From positions 1 through 57,604 of the forward strand of contig NZ_QVMV01000034.1 in the NCBI RefSeq assembly GCF_003417465.1: a DNA stretch of 57,604 nt, written 5' to 3'. This DNA is from Wenzhouxiangella sp. 15190. Lineage in GTDB: Bacteria; Pseudomonadota; Gammaproteobacteria; Xanthomonadales; Wenzhouxiangellaceae. The notes under the pieces were generated by a model. That model had not been told where the DNA came from. It ran no database searches and saw only the letters and a list, made by a program, of their open reading frames with translations. Both the position numbers and the translations under genes were made by a program. This document shows, one piece after another, positions 9,474 through 17,667 of the stretch. Within the stretch, counting starts at the first letter, position 1, and every line of letters starts with the position of its first letter.

Positions 9474-10811
9474 ATGAAATCGCTGTCGCCGACGGGCTTC
9501 GCGTTGTTCGGCGCCGCGCTGGTCGCGATCAGTTACGGACTGGCGCGTTTCGCGTTCGGTCTGTTCGTGCCGCCCATCCGCGCCGACCTGGCGCTTTCGC
9601 CGTACGTGATCGGCATCATCGGTGCGTTGCCGCTGATCAGCTTCCTGCTGGCGACACTGGTGGCCCCGCTTTCGGCCGAGCGCCTCGGCGCGCGCTACAC
9701 AGCCGTGCTGTCAGGCGGGTTCGGTGTCGGGGGGCTTACGCTGATCAGCCTGTCCGGAGGCCCGCTGTCGCTCGGCATCGGGGTGTTCGCCTGCGGTATC
9801 TGTACCGGCCTGATGATGCCGGCGCTTACCGCAGCGATGCAGGCGCTGGTCAGACGCACGCTGCACGGACGCGTCAGTTCGGTCATGAACGCGGGAACCA
9901 GCGTCGGCGTGATCGTCGCCGTGCCCGCGGTGCTGTTCCTGGCGGGCAACTGGCGTTTCGCGTACGGGTCCTTTGCCGTCCTGGCGGGCATCGGTATGGT
10001 GGCGGCGTGGCTGTTCATTCCCTCGGTTTCCCGGGTCGTGCCGGCGAATGCCGCACCGCCGCCGCCGATCAGCAAGCTGCAATGGTCACGCCTGTTCGGT
10101 CTCTCGCTGTTCGCCTTCGCGATGGGTTTCGTCTCGGCCGCGTACTGGATATTCGCACCCGACCTGGTGGTCACGCTCGGCGCGCTGCCGCCCGGCGCGA
10201 CGGGCTGGCTGTGGCTGGCGGTGGGTATCGCCGGACTCGGCGGCGCCATCGCGGCCGACCTGGCCGATCGCAACAACCCGCCGATCACGCACGCGCTGAT
10301 GCTGATGATGCTGTCGGCGAGCCTGGCCCTGCTCGCCGCCAGCCCCGGACAGATCGTAATCGCGGCGTTTTCCGCGCTGGTTTTCGGCCTGGCCTACATG
10401 AGCCTGACGGGGCTGTACCTGATGACCGGCATCCGCCTTTTGCCGGGGCGGCTGTCGATGGGGCCGGTTCTGCCGTTCATGGCCTGCGCGCTCGGCCAGG
10501 CCGTCGGCTCGCCCGTCGTCGGCGCGCTGGTGGACGAGTTCGGATATGCCGATGCCTTCGCCTCGTTCTCGGCCATCGGCATTCTGGTGGCGATCCTGTC
10601 GCCGCTGTACCCACGCAACATCGAGCACGAGCCCGAAGAAGCCGAAGTCGAAGTCGAAGAAGAAGACACTGGCCTGCAGGCGGCCTACGATTACCAGCTT
10701 CAGGACGAGGAAGGCGAGCCCTACAGTTACAGCGCGGCCGCCGAGGAAGCCGAGTTTGACAGTCTTTCGGAAAGCGAAAGCCTCGATAAGCCGGACAAAG
10801 CTTCCACTTGA
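9474..10811 (+). CDS. MFS transporter (YbfB/YjiJ-like) with acidic C-terminal tail
   Basis: A 445-residue major-facilitator protein with about 12 transmembrane helices over residues 8-380. It opens with YGLARFAFGLFVPPIR, close to the YbfB/YjiJ branch, whose substrates are mostly unknown. The loop between helices 2 and 3 carries AERLGARY in place of the classic DRxGRR motif. After the last helix a tail of roughly 60 residues is very rich in Glu/Asp (EPEEAEVEVEEEDT and onward). This is unusual for the family and predicted to be disordered in the cytoplasm. The start is weak: no strong Shine-Dalgarno is seen before ATG 9474. Confidence 0.8.
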   Translation: MKSLSPTGFALFGAALVAISYGLARFAFGLFVPPIRADLALSPYVIGIIGALPLISFLLATLVAPLSAERLGARYTAVLSGGFGVGGLTLISLSGGPLSLGIGVFACGICTGLMMPALTAAMQALVRRTLHGRVSSVMNAGTSVGVIVAVPAVLFLAGNWRFAYGSFAVLAGIGMVAAWLFIPSVSRVVPANAAPPPPISKLQWSRLFGLSLFAFAMGFVSAAYWIFAPDLVVTLGALPPGATGWLWLAVGIAGLGGAIAADLADRNNPPITHALMLMMLSASLALLAASPGQIVIAAFSALVFGLAYMSLTGLYLMTGIRLLPGRLSMGPVLPFMACALGQAVGSPVVGALVDEFGYADAFASFSAIGILVAILSPLYPRNIEHEPEEAEVEVEEEDTGLQAAYDYQLQDEEGEPYSYSAAAEEAEFDSLSESESLDKPDKAST

Positions 10812-10838
10812 GCGCTGAAGCACCACCGGTTCGCTGGC

Positions 10839-10867
10839 TTAGGCCCGCGCCGCAAATTCTGTATGAT
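10839..10867 (+). promoter_or_regulatory. Sigma-70 promoter of the alanine-zipper lipoprotein gene
   Basis: TTAGGC (-35, 10839-10844), a 17-base spacer and TATGAT (-10, 10862-10867). Transcription would begin near 10875, giving a GC-rich leader of about 118 bases before the ATG at 10993. Confidence 0.65.
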
Positions 10868-10992
10868 GAACGTGTGCGGCAACACGCAGGCAGTCGGGGG
10901 GCGTGGCCGCACGGGACCGGCCAGCCGGGGGCGCGGGGCGTTCAGCCCGCATTGGCCGGAGAGACTCCACACAACGAACGATGGAGTTTGCC

Positions 10993-11286
10993 ATGCAAGA
11001 CAAACGTAATATTCCCTACCTTCGCACCTTACTGATGGCCGGTGGACTGGTCGTGCTGGCCGGCTGTGCCTCGACAGCCGAACTCGAACGCGCCCAGAGC
11101 GATGCGGCGCGGGCCATGGAAGTGGCCGAAGAGGCCCAGCAGGCTGCCAGCGAGGCGGCGGAAGTCGCCCGCGAGGCGATGGAAGCCGCACGGGCTGCCC
11201 AGCGAGGTGCCGACGCCGCCCAGCAGTGCTGTGACGACGCGCAGGAAAAACTCGATCGCGCCCTGGAGCGCATGCAGGAGAAGTAG
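10993..11286 (+). CDS. Lpp/OprI-like alanine-zipper lipoprotein
   Basis: A 97-residue lipoprotein. The signal peptide ends in the lipobox LAGC with Cys25 as the lipidation site. The mature 73 residues are one Ala/Glu-rich heptad helix, as in Pseudomonas OprI and E. coli Lpp. Two adjacent cysteines (QCCDD) break the pattern near the end. The last residue is Lys, the residue Lpp uses for covalent attachment to peptidoglycan. The start at 10993 has GGAG at the right distance; the in-frame ATG at 10981 is less well placed. Its convergent neighbour is an L,D-transpeptidase, the class of enzyme that makes the Lpp-peptidoglycan bond. Confidence 0.85.
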   Translation: MQDKRNIPYLRTLLMAGGLVVLAGCASTAELERAQSDAARAMEVAEEAQQAASEAAEVAREAMEAARAAQRGADAAQQCCDDAQEKLDRALERMQEK

Positions 11287-11293
11287 GCTCCGG

Positions 11294-11320
11294 CCCCGGC
11301 ACCCCGCCGGGGTGCCGGGG
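11294..11320. terminator. Strong hairpin between the lipoprotein and L,D-transpeptidase genes
   Basis: A perfect 12-bp stem (CCCCGGCACCCC / GGGGTGCCGGGG) with a 3-base loop, right after the lipoprotein stop and between two convergent genes. No T-run follows on either strand, so it may be a bidirectional pause/terminator or an mRNA 3'-protecting structure. Confidence 0.5.
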
Positions 11321-11331
11321 GATGAATCTCC

Positions 11332-12270
11332 TCAATCGTGCGGCAGAAAGCTGATCGCATGTGGAATGCCATCCGCGCGTTCCAGTGCAGCGGCGAGCTT
11401 TTGCCAGTCCAGGAGAATCTCCCCGTTTCGAGCCCGCGCCAGCGCGCGCCGGATCACGGCGGTTGTCTGGCCGGCGGACGGCGGCCCGCCGTCGGCCAGG
11501 CGATGTATTTCCAACCAAAGCCGCCCGCCCTCGAGCCCGGCCTTGATGGGCTGGTCCACGATGTGAACCGGCGTGCCGATTTCGACCGAGCCGATCAGCT
11601 CGGCGATATCCTCGGGATAGAGACGGATGCATCCGCGGCTCACGCGCATGCCCACGCCGTCGGGTCGATTGGTGCCGTGGATCAGGTAACCGTCGAGCGC
11701 CAGGGCAATGGCATGGCTTCCGAGCGGATTGTCCGGTCCCGGGGGGACGATCCGGGGCAGCTCGCTACCCCGGCGGGCGTAGTCGGCGCGAGCGTCTTCC
11801 GGCGGATACCAGGCCGGGTCGTCCACCCTGGCCGTCACGCGGGTTTGACCGAGCGGGGTTTCCAGCCCGGCCCGGCCGACGCCAATCGGATAAGTCGTTA
11901 CGGTCTTTTCCCCGTTCTCCTCGCGGAAGTAAAACAGGCGCAGTTCCCCGAGATTGACCACGATGCCCTTGCGCGGGGCGTCCGGCAGCACGTAGCGCGA
12001 GGGGATGAGCACCTGCGTGCCTTCGCCCGGCAACCACAGGTCGACATCCGGATTGGCGCGGCGGATGTCGTAATAGCCCAGGTTGAGCCAGCGCGCGATA
12101 TCCATGAGGGTATCGCTGCGCCGCGCATACTCGCGCACCAGCTGTCCGACGACCTCGCCCTCGGATAGCCGATAAGTTTCACCCCCGGCGGATGCGATGC
12201 CCGGGACGGCCAGGATTGCCCAGACCAGCAGCAAGCGCGGAAGCGTCGTGAATCTGCAGCTTCTCGACAT
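11332..12270 (-). CDS. L,D-transpeptidase (YkuD) with LysM-like domain
   Basis: A 312-residue exported enzyme of the ErfK/YbiS/YcfS type. It has a signal peptide (residues 1-29, ending GIASAG), then a LysM-like peptidoglycan-binding region with LMDIARWLNLGYYDIRRANP. The YkuD catalytic domain starts at about residue 100. The catalytic motif is HGTNRPDGVGMRVSRGCIRL, with the active-site Cys in SRGC. A C-terminal stretch of about 80 residues follows. Such enzymes crosslink peptidoglycan or attach Lpp-like lipoproteins, which fits the lipoprotein gene facing it. ATG 12270 is favoured for the signal peptide; ATG 12312 is an alternative. Confidence 0.9.
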   Translation of the reverse strand: MSRSCRFTTLPRLLLVWAILAVPGIASAGGETYRLSEGEVVGQLVREYARRSDTLMDIARWLNLGYYDIRRANPDVDLWLPGEGTQVLIPSRYVLPDAPRKGIVVNLGELRLFYFREENGEKTVTTYPIGVGRAGLETPLGQTRVTARVDDPAWYPPEDARADYARRGSELPRIVPPGPDNPLGSHAIALALDGYLIHGTNRPDGVGMRVSRGCIRLYPEDIAELIGSVEIGTPVHIVDQPIKAGLEGGRLWLEIHRLADGGPPSAGQTTAVIRRALARARNGEILLDWQKLAAALERADGIPHAISFLPHD

Positions 12271-12308
12271 AACCGTGAAGTCTCCGCGTCTCCCGAACGT
12301 CAATTTCG

Positions 12309-12377
12309 TCATGCGAGCCGGTAGATGACGGCGCCGACGGTCAGCACCAGGGTGCGGGTGACGAACCAGGCCTTCAT
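12309..12377 (-). CDS. Possible 22-residue hydrophobic leader peptide
   Basis: An ATG at 12377 opens a 22-codon frame for a short hydrophobic peptide (MKAWFVTRTLVLTVG...). Its TGA overlaps an ATG at 12312 that is in frame with the L,D-transpeptidase. The layout would allow translational coupling. No good Shine-Dalgarno is visible and I recognise no family, so it may be chance. Confidence 0.2.
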   Translation of the reverse strand: MKAWFVTRTLVLTVGAVIYRLA

Positions 12378-12402
12378 CGACCAGGTGGTGCGACGTTTGC
12401 AC

Positions 12403-13440
12403 TCAGCCCGCCGCCGGCGGCACGTCCGGCGCGAAGTCGAACGAGTCGTAGAACAGCCGGTGTTCGGGTACGCCGGCCTCGATGAAGGCCGGGCGGGCAG
12501 CGTGAATCATGGCCGGGGGGCCGGACATGTAGACATCCCAGCCGGAGAGGTCGGGGTGGTGGCGCAGCACCGCTTCGTGGACGAAGCCGGTCTCGCCGGA
12601 CCAGTCTTCATCGGGCTCGCTGACCACCGGGACGAAATTGAGCGCCGGATGTTCGGCCTGCCAGCTTCGGATCAATTCGGCGGCATAGAGGTCGGCTGCC
12701 GTGCGCGTGCCCCAGAACAGCTCCAGCGGACGTTCGTCGCCGGCGTGGATCAGTTCCTCGATCATGGCCTTCAGCGGCGCAAAGCCAGTGCCGCCGCCGG
12801 CCAGGACGGCGGGGCGATCGGAGTTGCGGCGGAAGAAGAAGGTGCCCAGCGGGCCTTCGAATCTCAGGATCTCCTTTGGCTGCATGTCGTCGAAGACGTG
12901 ACCGGTAAAGCCGCCGCCGTCGACATGCTTGACGTGCAGTTCGATGAAGTCCTTTTCCGATGGAGGTGAGGCGATGGAAAACGCGCGGCGCTTGCCGTCG
13001 GGCAGCAGGATGTCGATGTACTGGCCGGCCAGAAACTGCAACCGCGCGGCGGCCGGCAACTTCAGGCGCAGGCGCATGGTGTCCTCGGTAAAGCGGCCCA
13101 TGGTTTCCACGCGCGCTGGCAGCAGGCGGACCGGGATGTCTTCCACCTGTTCGATCTCGCGCGATTCGATGACGATATCGCCCTCGGCCACGGCCTGGCA
13201 GCTGAGCATCTGGCCGTCGTGCAGTTCGTTCTGATCGAGCGCGGTCGGCGGGTTGTAGGGATATCGGATCTCGCCCTCGATCAGGCGGCACTTGCAGCTG
13301 GCGCAGGTGCCGTTGCGGCAGGAGTAGGGCAGCACGATGCCCTGGCGCAGTGCCGCTGTGAGGATGGTTTCATCCGGGCGGGCGCTGAACTCGCGGCCGG
13401 TCGAGGCGATGCGGATATGGGCGTTCCGGGAAGAGGACAC
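12403..13440 (-). CDS. 2Fe-2S ferredoxin / FAD-NAD(P)H reductase (CDP-6-deoxy-delta-3,4-glucoseen reductase type)
   Basis: A one-piece electron-transfer flavoprotein of about 345 residues. The plant-type ferredoxin domain carries Cys41, Cys46 and Cys49 (SCRNGTCASC) and a fourth Cys in MLSCQA. The FAD-binding barrel follows (RAFSIASPP), then the NAD(P) domain (AGGGTGFAPLKAM), ending in YDSFDF. It passes electrons from NAD(P)H to the cluster and on to a partner oxygenase or radical enzyme. The database name reflects family similarity, not proven deoxysugar synthesis; no deoxysugar genes are nearby. There is no ATG near the domain start; GTG 13440 is my best choice, with a poor ribosome site. 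Confidence 0.85.
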   Translation of the reverse strand: MSSSRNAHIRIASTGREFSARPDETILTAALRQGIVLPYSCRNGTCASCKCRLIEGEIRYPYNPPTALDQNELHDGQMLSCQAVAEGDIVIESREIEQVEDIPVRLLPARVETMGRFTEDTMRLRLKLPAAARLQFLAGQYIDILLPDGKRRAFSIASPPSEKDFIELHVKHVDGGGFTGHVFDDMQPKEILRFEGPLGTFFFRRNSDRPAVLAGGGTGFAPLKAMIEELIHAGDERPLELFWGTRTAADLYAAELIRSWQAEHPALNFVPVVSEPDEDWSGETGFVHEAVLRHHPDLSGWDVYMSGPPAMIHAARPAFIEAGVPEHRLFYDSFDFAPDVPPAAG

Positions 13441-13555
13441 TGAAAAAGAATTGTTTTCAACAAGCGCTACATGATGCCAGATTGCGGGTGAGTAGTCGGT
13501 ATGGGCCTGTGCTAACCTGCGCGCGCATCGAAACCGCCCACCGAGGGCCAAGCGA

Positions 13556-13879
13556 TTGAGCGACTGGACCAAGCTGACCACGGCCGACGACCCGATCGAG
13601 GCCGGCTTCCTGCGTGGCCTGCTGGAATCGGCCGGCCTGGCGGTCCAGGTGCGCAGCATGGAGCTGTGGACGGTGGCGGTCGAGATCTACTATTCCGAGG
13701 GTGCGAGACCCTCGATCTGGGTGCGCAAGTGCGACGTGGCGCGGGCCCGGCAGGTGCTGGAGCGGCGCGACGAGGTGGGTGAGGGCGAAAGCTGGACCTG
13801 CCCGGATTGCGGCGAGCGGCTGGAAGCGCAGTTCACCACCTGCTGGCAATGCGGTCACGCCCGCGGAGCCGAGGTATGA
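13556..13879 (+). CDS. DUF2007 domain protein with C-terminal zinc ribbon
   Basis: A 107-residue protein starting at TTG (13556), which follows GAGGG. Residues 1-70 match the DUF2007 'putative signal transducing' fold (DPIEAGFLRGLLESAGL, then a block ending RARQVLE). The end holds two CxxC pairs, CPDC and CWQC, spaced as in a rubredoxin-like zinc ribbon. The function is unknown. Its stop overlaps the ATG of the acyltransferase (ATGA), making it the first gene of a coupled four-gene run. A weak start codon suggests low expression. Confidence 0.75.
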   Translation: MSDWTKLTTADDPIEAGFLRGLLESAGLAVQVRSMELWTVAVEIYYSEGARPSIWVRKCDVARARQVLERRDEVGEGESWTCPDCGERLEAQFTTCWQCGHARGAEV

Positions 13880-14661
13880 GCGAACCGGAACACCGCGTAC
13901 CCGCTTTCCGCACACCCTGGCGCCTGATCTGGCGCGTGCCGCTGTTTATCCTCCACATATTCATCGGCCTGCCGCTGACCCTGCTGTGCTTCCTGCCCGG
14001 CATCAAGCGTATTCCGGTCTTCGGCATTCCTCTGAGAGAGCGTGCGCACCGGACCTGGCAGCGCATCACGCTGCGCCTGTTCGGCGTGCGCATGGACATA
14101 TCCGGCCAGCTGCCCGACGGGCCGGCCCTGATCGTGGCCAATCACATCAGCTGGCTCGACATCGTCTTGCTGCAGGCGCTGTGGCCGATGTGGCTGGTGG
14201 CCAAGGCCGAAATCCGCGCCTGGCCGCTGATCGGCTGGCTGGCCGAGGTGGGCGGTACGCTGTTCATCGTCCGCGGCAGGCTGGAATCGCGCCAGAAGAT
14301 TTCGCGCCGCATGGCCGCGCTGATGCGCCGAGGTGATCGCGTGGGTATCTTTCCCGAGGGCGGCATTCGTCCCGACCGCGGCGTCAATCGATTTCACGCG
14401 CCGCTGTTCGCCGCCGCGATCCGCACGCGCATGCCGGTGGTGCCGGTGGCCATCCGCTACGAGCGCGGGGACGACCTGCACGAGGAGTTTGTCTTTGGCC
14501 CCGGCGAGAGCTTCCTGCGCAATTTCTTCCGGCTGATGGCCGAGCCGCCGCTGACCGGGCGCATCATGATCGGTGAGCCGATACTCGATTACGATAACGG
14601 CCGGCGCCGCCTGGCCGAGAAGGCTGGCGCCGTGGTCAAGGATTTCTATGACAACGCCTGA
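13876..14661 (+). CDS. Lysophospholipid (1-acylglycerol-3-phosphate) acyltransferase, PlsC-like
   Basis: A 261-residue inner-membrane acyltransferase of the PlsC/LPLAT family, which transfers an acyl chain to lysophosphatidic acid or a related acceptor. The catalytic motif is NHISWLD (His90, Asp95). Substrate-binding block FPEGGIRPDR and the later PVVPVAIRYE are present. One or two hydrophobic helices lie at residues 18-45. It overlaps the upstream gene by 4 bases and the downstream hydrolase by 14. Whether it is the main PlsC or an ornithine-lipid or other paralogue cannot be decided. Confidence 0.88.
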   Translation: MSEPEHRVPAFRTPWRLIWRVPLFILHIFIGLPLTLLCFLPGIKRIPVFGIPLRERAHRTWQRITLRLFGVRMDISGQLPDGPALIVANHISWLDIVLLQALWPMWLVAKAEIRAWPLIGWLAEVGGTLFIVRGRLESRQKISRRMAALMRRGDRVGIFPEGGIRPDRGVNRFHAPLFAAAIRTRMPVVPVAIRYERGDDLHEEFVFGPGESFLRNFFRLMAEPPLTGRIMIGEPILDYDNGRRRLAEKAGAVVKDFYDNA

Positions 14662-15649
14662 ATCGTCCATGCCCAGTTTCGAACCGCGCGGACTGCTGGC
14701 CAGCCCGCACATGCAGTCGATTCTCACCTCCGGCCCATGGCGCCGGCGCAAGGTGCGAAAACGCGCGGCCGAGTACCTGTCGCGCTGTATCGAGCGAATC
14801 GTTACCGCCAATGACGGCACGCGTCTGCTCGGCTTCGCCAACCGGGCGCAGCACGGTCGCCGCGATGCGCTGGTGATCATGCTCCACGGCTGGGAGGGCA
14901 GCGCCGATTCCAACTATCTGTTGTCGACGGCGGTGACGCTGGACGGGGCGGGTTTCGATACCTTCCGGCTCAACTTCCGCGACCACGGCGACTCGCATCA
15001 TCTCAACGAGGGGCTGTTCCATTCCTGCCTGCTCGACGAGGTACTCGATGTCGTGGCCACCGTGGCCGGCGAGTATGACGGCCCGGTCTTCCTGGCCGGT
15101 TTTTCCCTGGGCGGGAATTTTACGCTGCGCATCGCCCGCCACGCGCCCGAGCGCGGGCTCGACATCCGCCGCGCCATCGCGGTCAGCCCAGTGATTCGCC
15201 CGCACCATGTGCTCGACGCCATGGAGCAGGGCCTGCCGATCTACGAACGCTACTTTGTGCACAAGTGGCGCCGCTCGCTCAAGCACAAGCAGTCGCTGTT
15301 CCCCGAGCGGTACAATTTAAAAGACTGGTTTCGTCTGGGCCGCGTTCGCGCCCAGACCGAGTGGCTGATCGAGCGCCTGACGGATTTCGAGGATCTCGAC
15401 GCCTACCTGGAAGGGTATTCGGTGGCCGGTGACTATCTCGCCGGGCTGGAGACCTCGACTCTGATTATCACCGCCGCAGACGACCCGATCATTCCGGTCC
15501 GCGATTTTGAGGCATTGCCGCATCCGGCGGCGCTGGATATCGAGGTGCTGCCCCACGGCGGCCATTGCGGCTTCCTCACCAACTGGCGGCTGGACAGCTG
15601 GATTGAGCAGAGACTGAAGAGCGAATTATGCAGACTGATAAAGACCTGA
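14648..15649 (+). CDS. YheT-family alpha/beta hydrolase
   Basis: A 333-residue hydrolase of the YheT/COG0429 group. It has the oxyanion-hole motif HGWEGS (from His80), the nucleophile elbow GFSLGGN (Ser153) and the final His in PHGGHCGF. A late Asp in AADDPIIP completes a plausible triad. Members are thought to be esterases or lipases acting on acyl substrates; biological substrates are poorly known. The start overlaps plsC by 14 bases; the ATG at 14669 is an alternative that would remove the overlap. The 3' end overlaps the next gene by 22 bases. Confidence 0.85.
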   Translation: MTTPESSMPSFEPRGLLASPHMQSILTSGPWRRRKVRKRAAEYLSRCIERIVTANDGTRLLGFANRAQHGRRDALVIMLHGWEGSADSNYLLSTAVTLDGAGFDTFRLNFRDHGDSHHLNEGLFHSCLLDEVLDVVATVAGEYDGPVFLAGFSLGGNFTLRIARHAPERGLDIRRAIAVSPVIRPHHVLDAMEQGLPIYERYFVHKWRRSLKHKQSLFPERYNLKDWFRLGRVRAQTEWLIERLTDFEDLDAYLEGYSVAGDYLAGLETSTLIITAADDPIIPVRDFEALPHPAALDIEVLPHGGHCGFLTNWRLDSWIEQRLKSELCRLIKT

Positions 15650-17592
15650 TCGAGCAGGCTAGGGGCTTGTTCGAAAGTGGCGATTTCGAGGGTGCCGAGA
15701 AGGCCTATCGCAACCTGATTGGACGAGTTGATGAGGGCAAGCGTGTCAACCTGGAGTTGATGATCGGCGCTTGCCAGCAAGCGCAGGGTCGCAATAGCGA
15801 AGCCGTCGAGACGATGCAACGCGCTGTCGACCTGGACGACTCGCACGTGGGGGCCTGGTTTCAACTGGGCTGCGTCCGTCGGCAGGGCGGTGACGAAAAG
15901 GGCTCGATCGAGGCGTTGGACAAGGCGCTCGAGCTCAACCCCAACCACGCCCTGGCCCGCGTTGAGCTCGGCCATCTGGCACAGGCCGCCGGCGACGGCG
16001 AACGCGCCGAGGCGCATTTTCGTACCGCCCTGCGAGCCGATCCTGAGTGTGTGCCGGCGTTGGCTGGTCTGGCGGAACGCTTGCTGGGTACCGGACAGGT
16101 CGAGCGGGCCTATGAGTTATCCGTGCGTGCCATCCAGCTGCAGCCCGACAATATCGGCGCTCAGGTGGTTATGGCGCGTGTATTTCTGCAGCGCGGACAT
16201 CCCGATTTTGCCGAGCGCTGTCTCGACAATGCGCTGTCGGCGGCTCCGAACAACGCAGCACTGCATCGAGCTATGGCTCAGCTGCTGCTTGAGCGAGGGC
16301 GTTCCAACGAGTCGCTGGCCGCAGCTGCCGAGGCAAGGCGCTGTGGTGACAGTGACCATGATCTGGATCTGCTCGAGGTCCATGCGTTGCGGCAGCTCGG
16401 CTATCTGGCCGAAGCGCGGCGGCGGCTCGAGGAATTTATTCGCGATCAACAGCTTGACGCGACCCATTTGCTGATGCTGGCCGAACTGAGATTGGCCGAT
16501 GGCGACGCCGCTGCCGCATCCGAGCTGATTGACCAGCTCGACCGGGATTGGCCTCAGGCCGCGCAACTGATCCGCGCGCAGCTGGCTGAACGGGAAGGTG
16601 ATCGCGCTTATGCTGCCGAACTGGCGGCCGGTCTGCACGGTGATTCCAACGCGCGCCTCAGGCGTCAGTCGCGCGTGCTGAGCGCGCGACTGGCGCTGGC
16701 CGATAATGATCTGCAGGAATGCATTGAGGCACTTCGCCCGTTGGCGGCCGAGGGAGATGACGATCCCTTCCTGCACTGGATCCTGGCCCGGGCGCTTGAC
16801 CAGGCCGGTCTGCATGAAGAAGCCGGCAAGCATCTGCAGCGAACTGGCTGGCGTGCACCGACCTTGATGCAGGCCGCCGGATCCGGGCTGTCTGAAGATG
16901 CCTACAAGGCTCTGGAGACTCTCGATGTTGATGGGTGGCCGACGCAGGCGCCCGAGGACGGACGCCCCAAGCCGGTTTTCATTCTGGGCTGGCCGGGCAG
17001 CGGACGCGACCAGTTGCTAATCGCCCTTGCCGAGCACGAGAGCATCCGAATGCTCGATCATGAGGGTGCGGCGCAACGGCGCGAGGTCCTGGGGTTTTCG
17101 GCGCGCCCGGAAGAGTTGGCGGCGCTGGATGAAGGAAAGCTGCGCCTGGCCCGCAAGCGCTATCTTCGCCGGGCGGGACACAGTGCCGACCATGTGCTCG
17201 AGCCGATGTGGCTGCCGATGGCGGCTCTGCCGGCGATTGCACGCTTCTTTCCGGGCAGTACGGTGGTACTAACGGATGCCGAGCTTCGCGACCTGGAGCT
17301 GGAATGGCGGCTGGCCGGTTTCAGCGGCGTCGAGACCATGCGAGCGCTGTGGCAGCGTGAGCAGGCCGTGCTCGAGAAGATGCTCGAGACTCTGCCGCTG
17401 GATTTCATGGTCTTTTCCCGGGGCGACCTGGAAAACGATGCCGCCGCTGTGGCCGCGCAGCTTGCCGAAAAGCTGGGGCTCGACGACAGCGCCCGGTTGG
17501 CCGGCGCCATCGAACGCTCGCTGGCGTCGCTGCGGCCGACGGGGCACTGGAAACACTACGAACAACTTTTCGAAGGCCGATCAGTAGCCTGA
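15628..17592 (+). CDS. TPR protein fused to a degenerate sulfotransferase-like domain
   Basis: A 654-residue protein with no signal peptide. Residues 1 to about 400 are TPR-type helical repeats (for example IEALDKALELNPNHALARVELGHLA). Residues from about 450 resemble the TPR-linked sulfotransferase family: PVFILGWPGSGRDQLL sits where active members have the PAPS 5'-phosphosulfate loop PRSGTTLL. The Arg/Ser/Gly/Thr-Thr set is largely lost. The later segment STVVLTDAELRDLELEW replaces the 3'-phosphate motif. The ending HWKHYEQLF is still family-like. It is therefore probably an inactive or altered domain. Last gene of the overlapping run from 13556. Confidence 0.75.
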   Translation: MQTDKDLIEQARGLFESGDFEGAEKAYRNLIGRVDEGKRVNLELMIGACQQAQGRNSEAVETMQRAVDLDDSHVGAWFQLGCVRRQGGDEKGSIEALDKALELNPNHALARVELGHLAQAAGDGERAEAHFRTALRADPECVPALAGLAERLLGTGQVERAYELSVRAIQLQPDNIGAQVVMARVFLQRGHPDFAERCLDNALSAAPNNAALHRAMAQLLLERGRSNESLAAAAEARRCGDSDHDLDLLEVHALRQLGYLAEARRRLEEFIRDQQLDATHLLMLAELRLADGDAAAASELIDQLDRDWPQAAQLIRAQLAEREGDRAYAAELAAGLHGDSNARLRRQSRVLSARLALADNDLQECIEALRPLAAEGDDDPFLHWILARALDQAGLHEEAGKHLQRTGWRAPTLMQAAGSGLSEDAYKALETLDVDGWPTQAPEDGRPKPVFILGWPGSGRDQLLIALAEHESIRMLDHEGAAQRREVLGFSARPEELAALDEGKLRLARKRYLRRAGHSADHVLEPMWLPMAALPAIARFFPGSTVVLTDAELRDLELEWRLAGFSGVETMRALWQREQAVLEKMLETLPLDFMVFSRGDLENDAAAVAAQLAEKLGLDDSARLAGAIERSLASLRPTGHWKHYEQLFEGRSVA

Positions 17593-17667
17593 GGCCTGCT
17601 GCCGGGGTGTCATGTTCGTTCCCGGCAAATCCGCTAACATGACGCCAGTCTCAAAAGGGCGGTCCCG

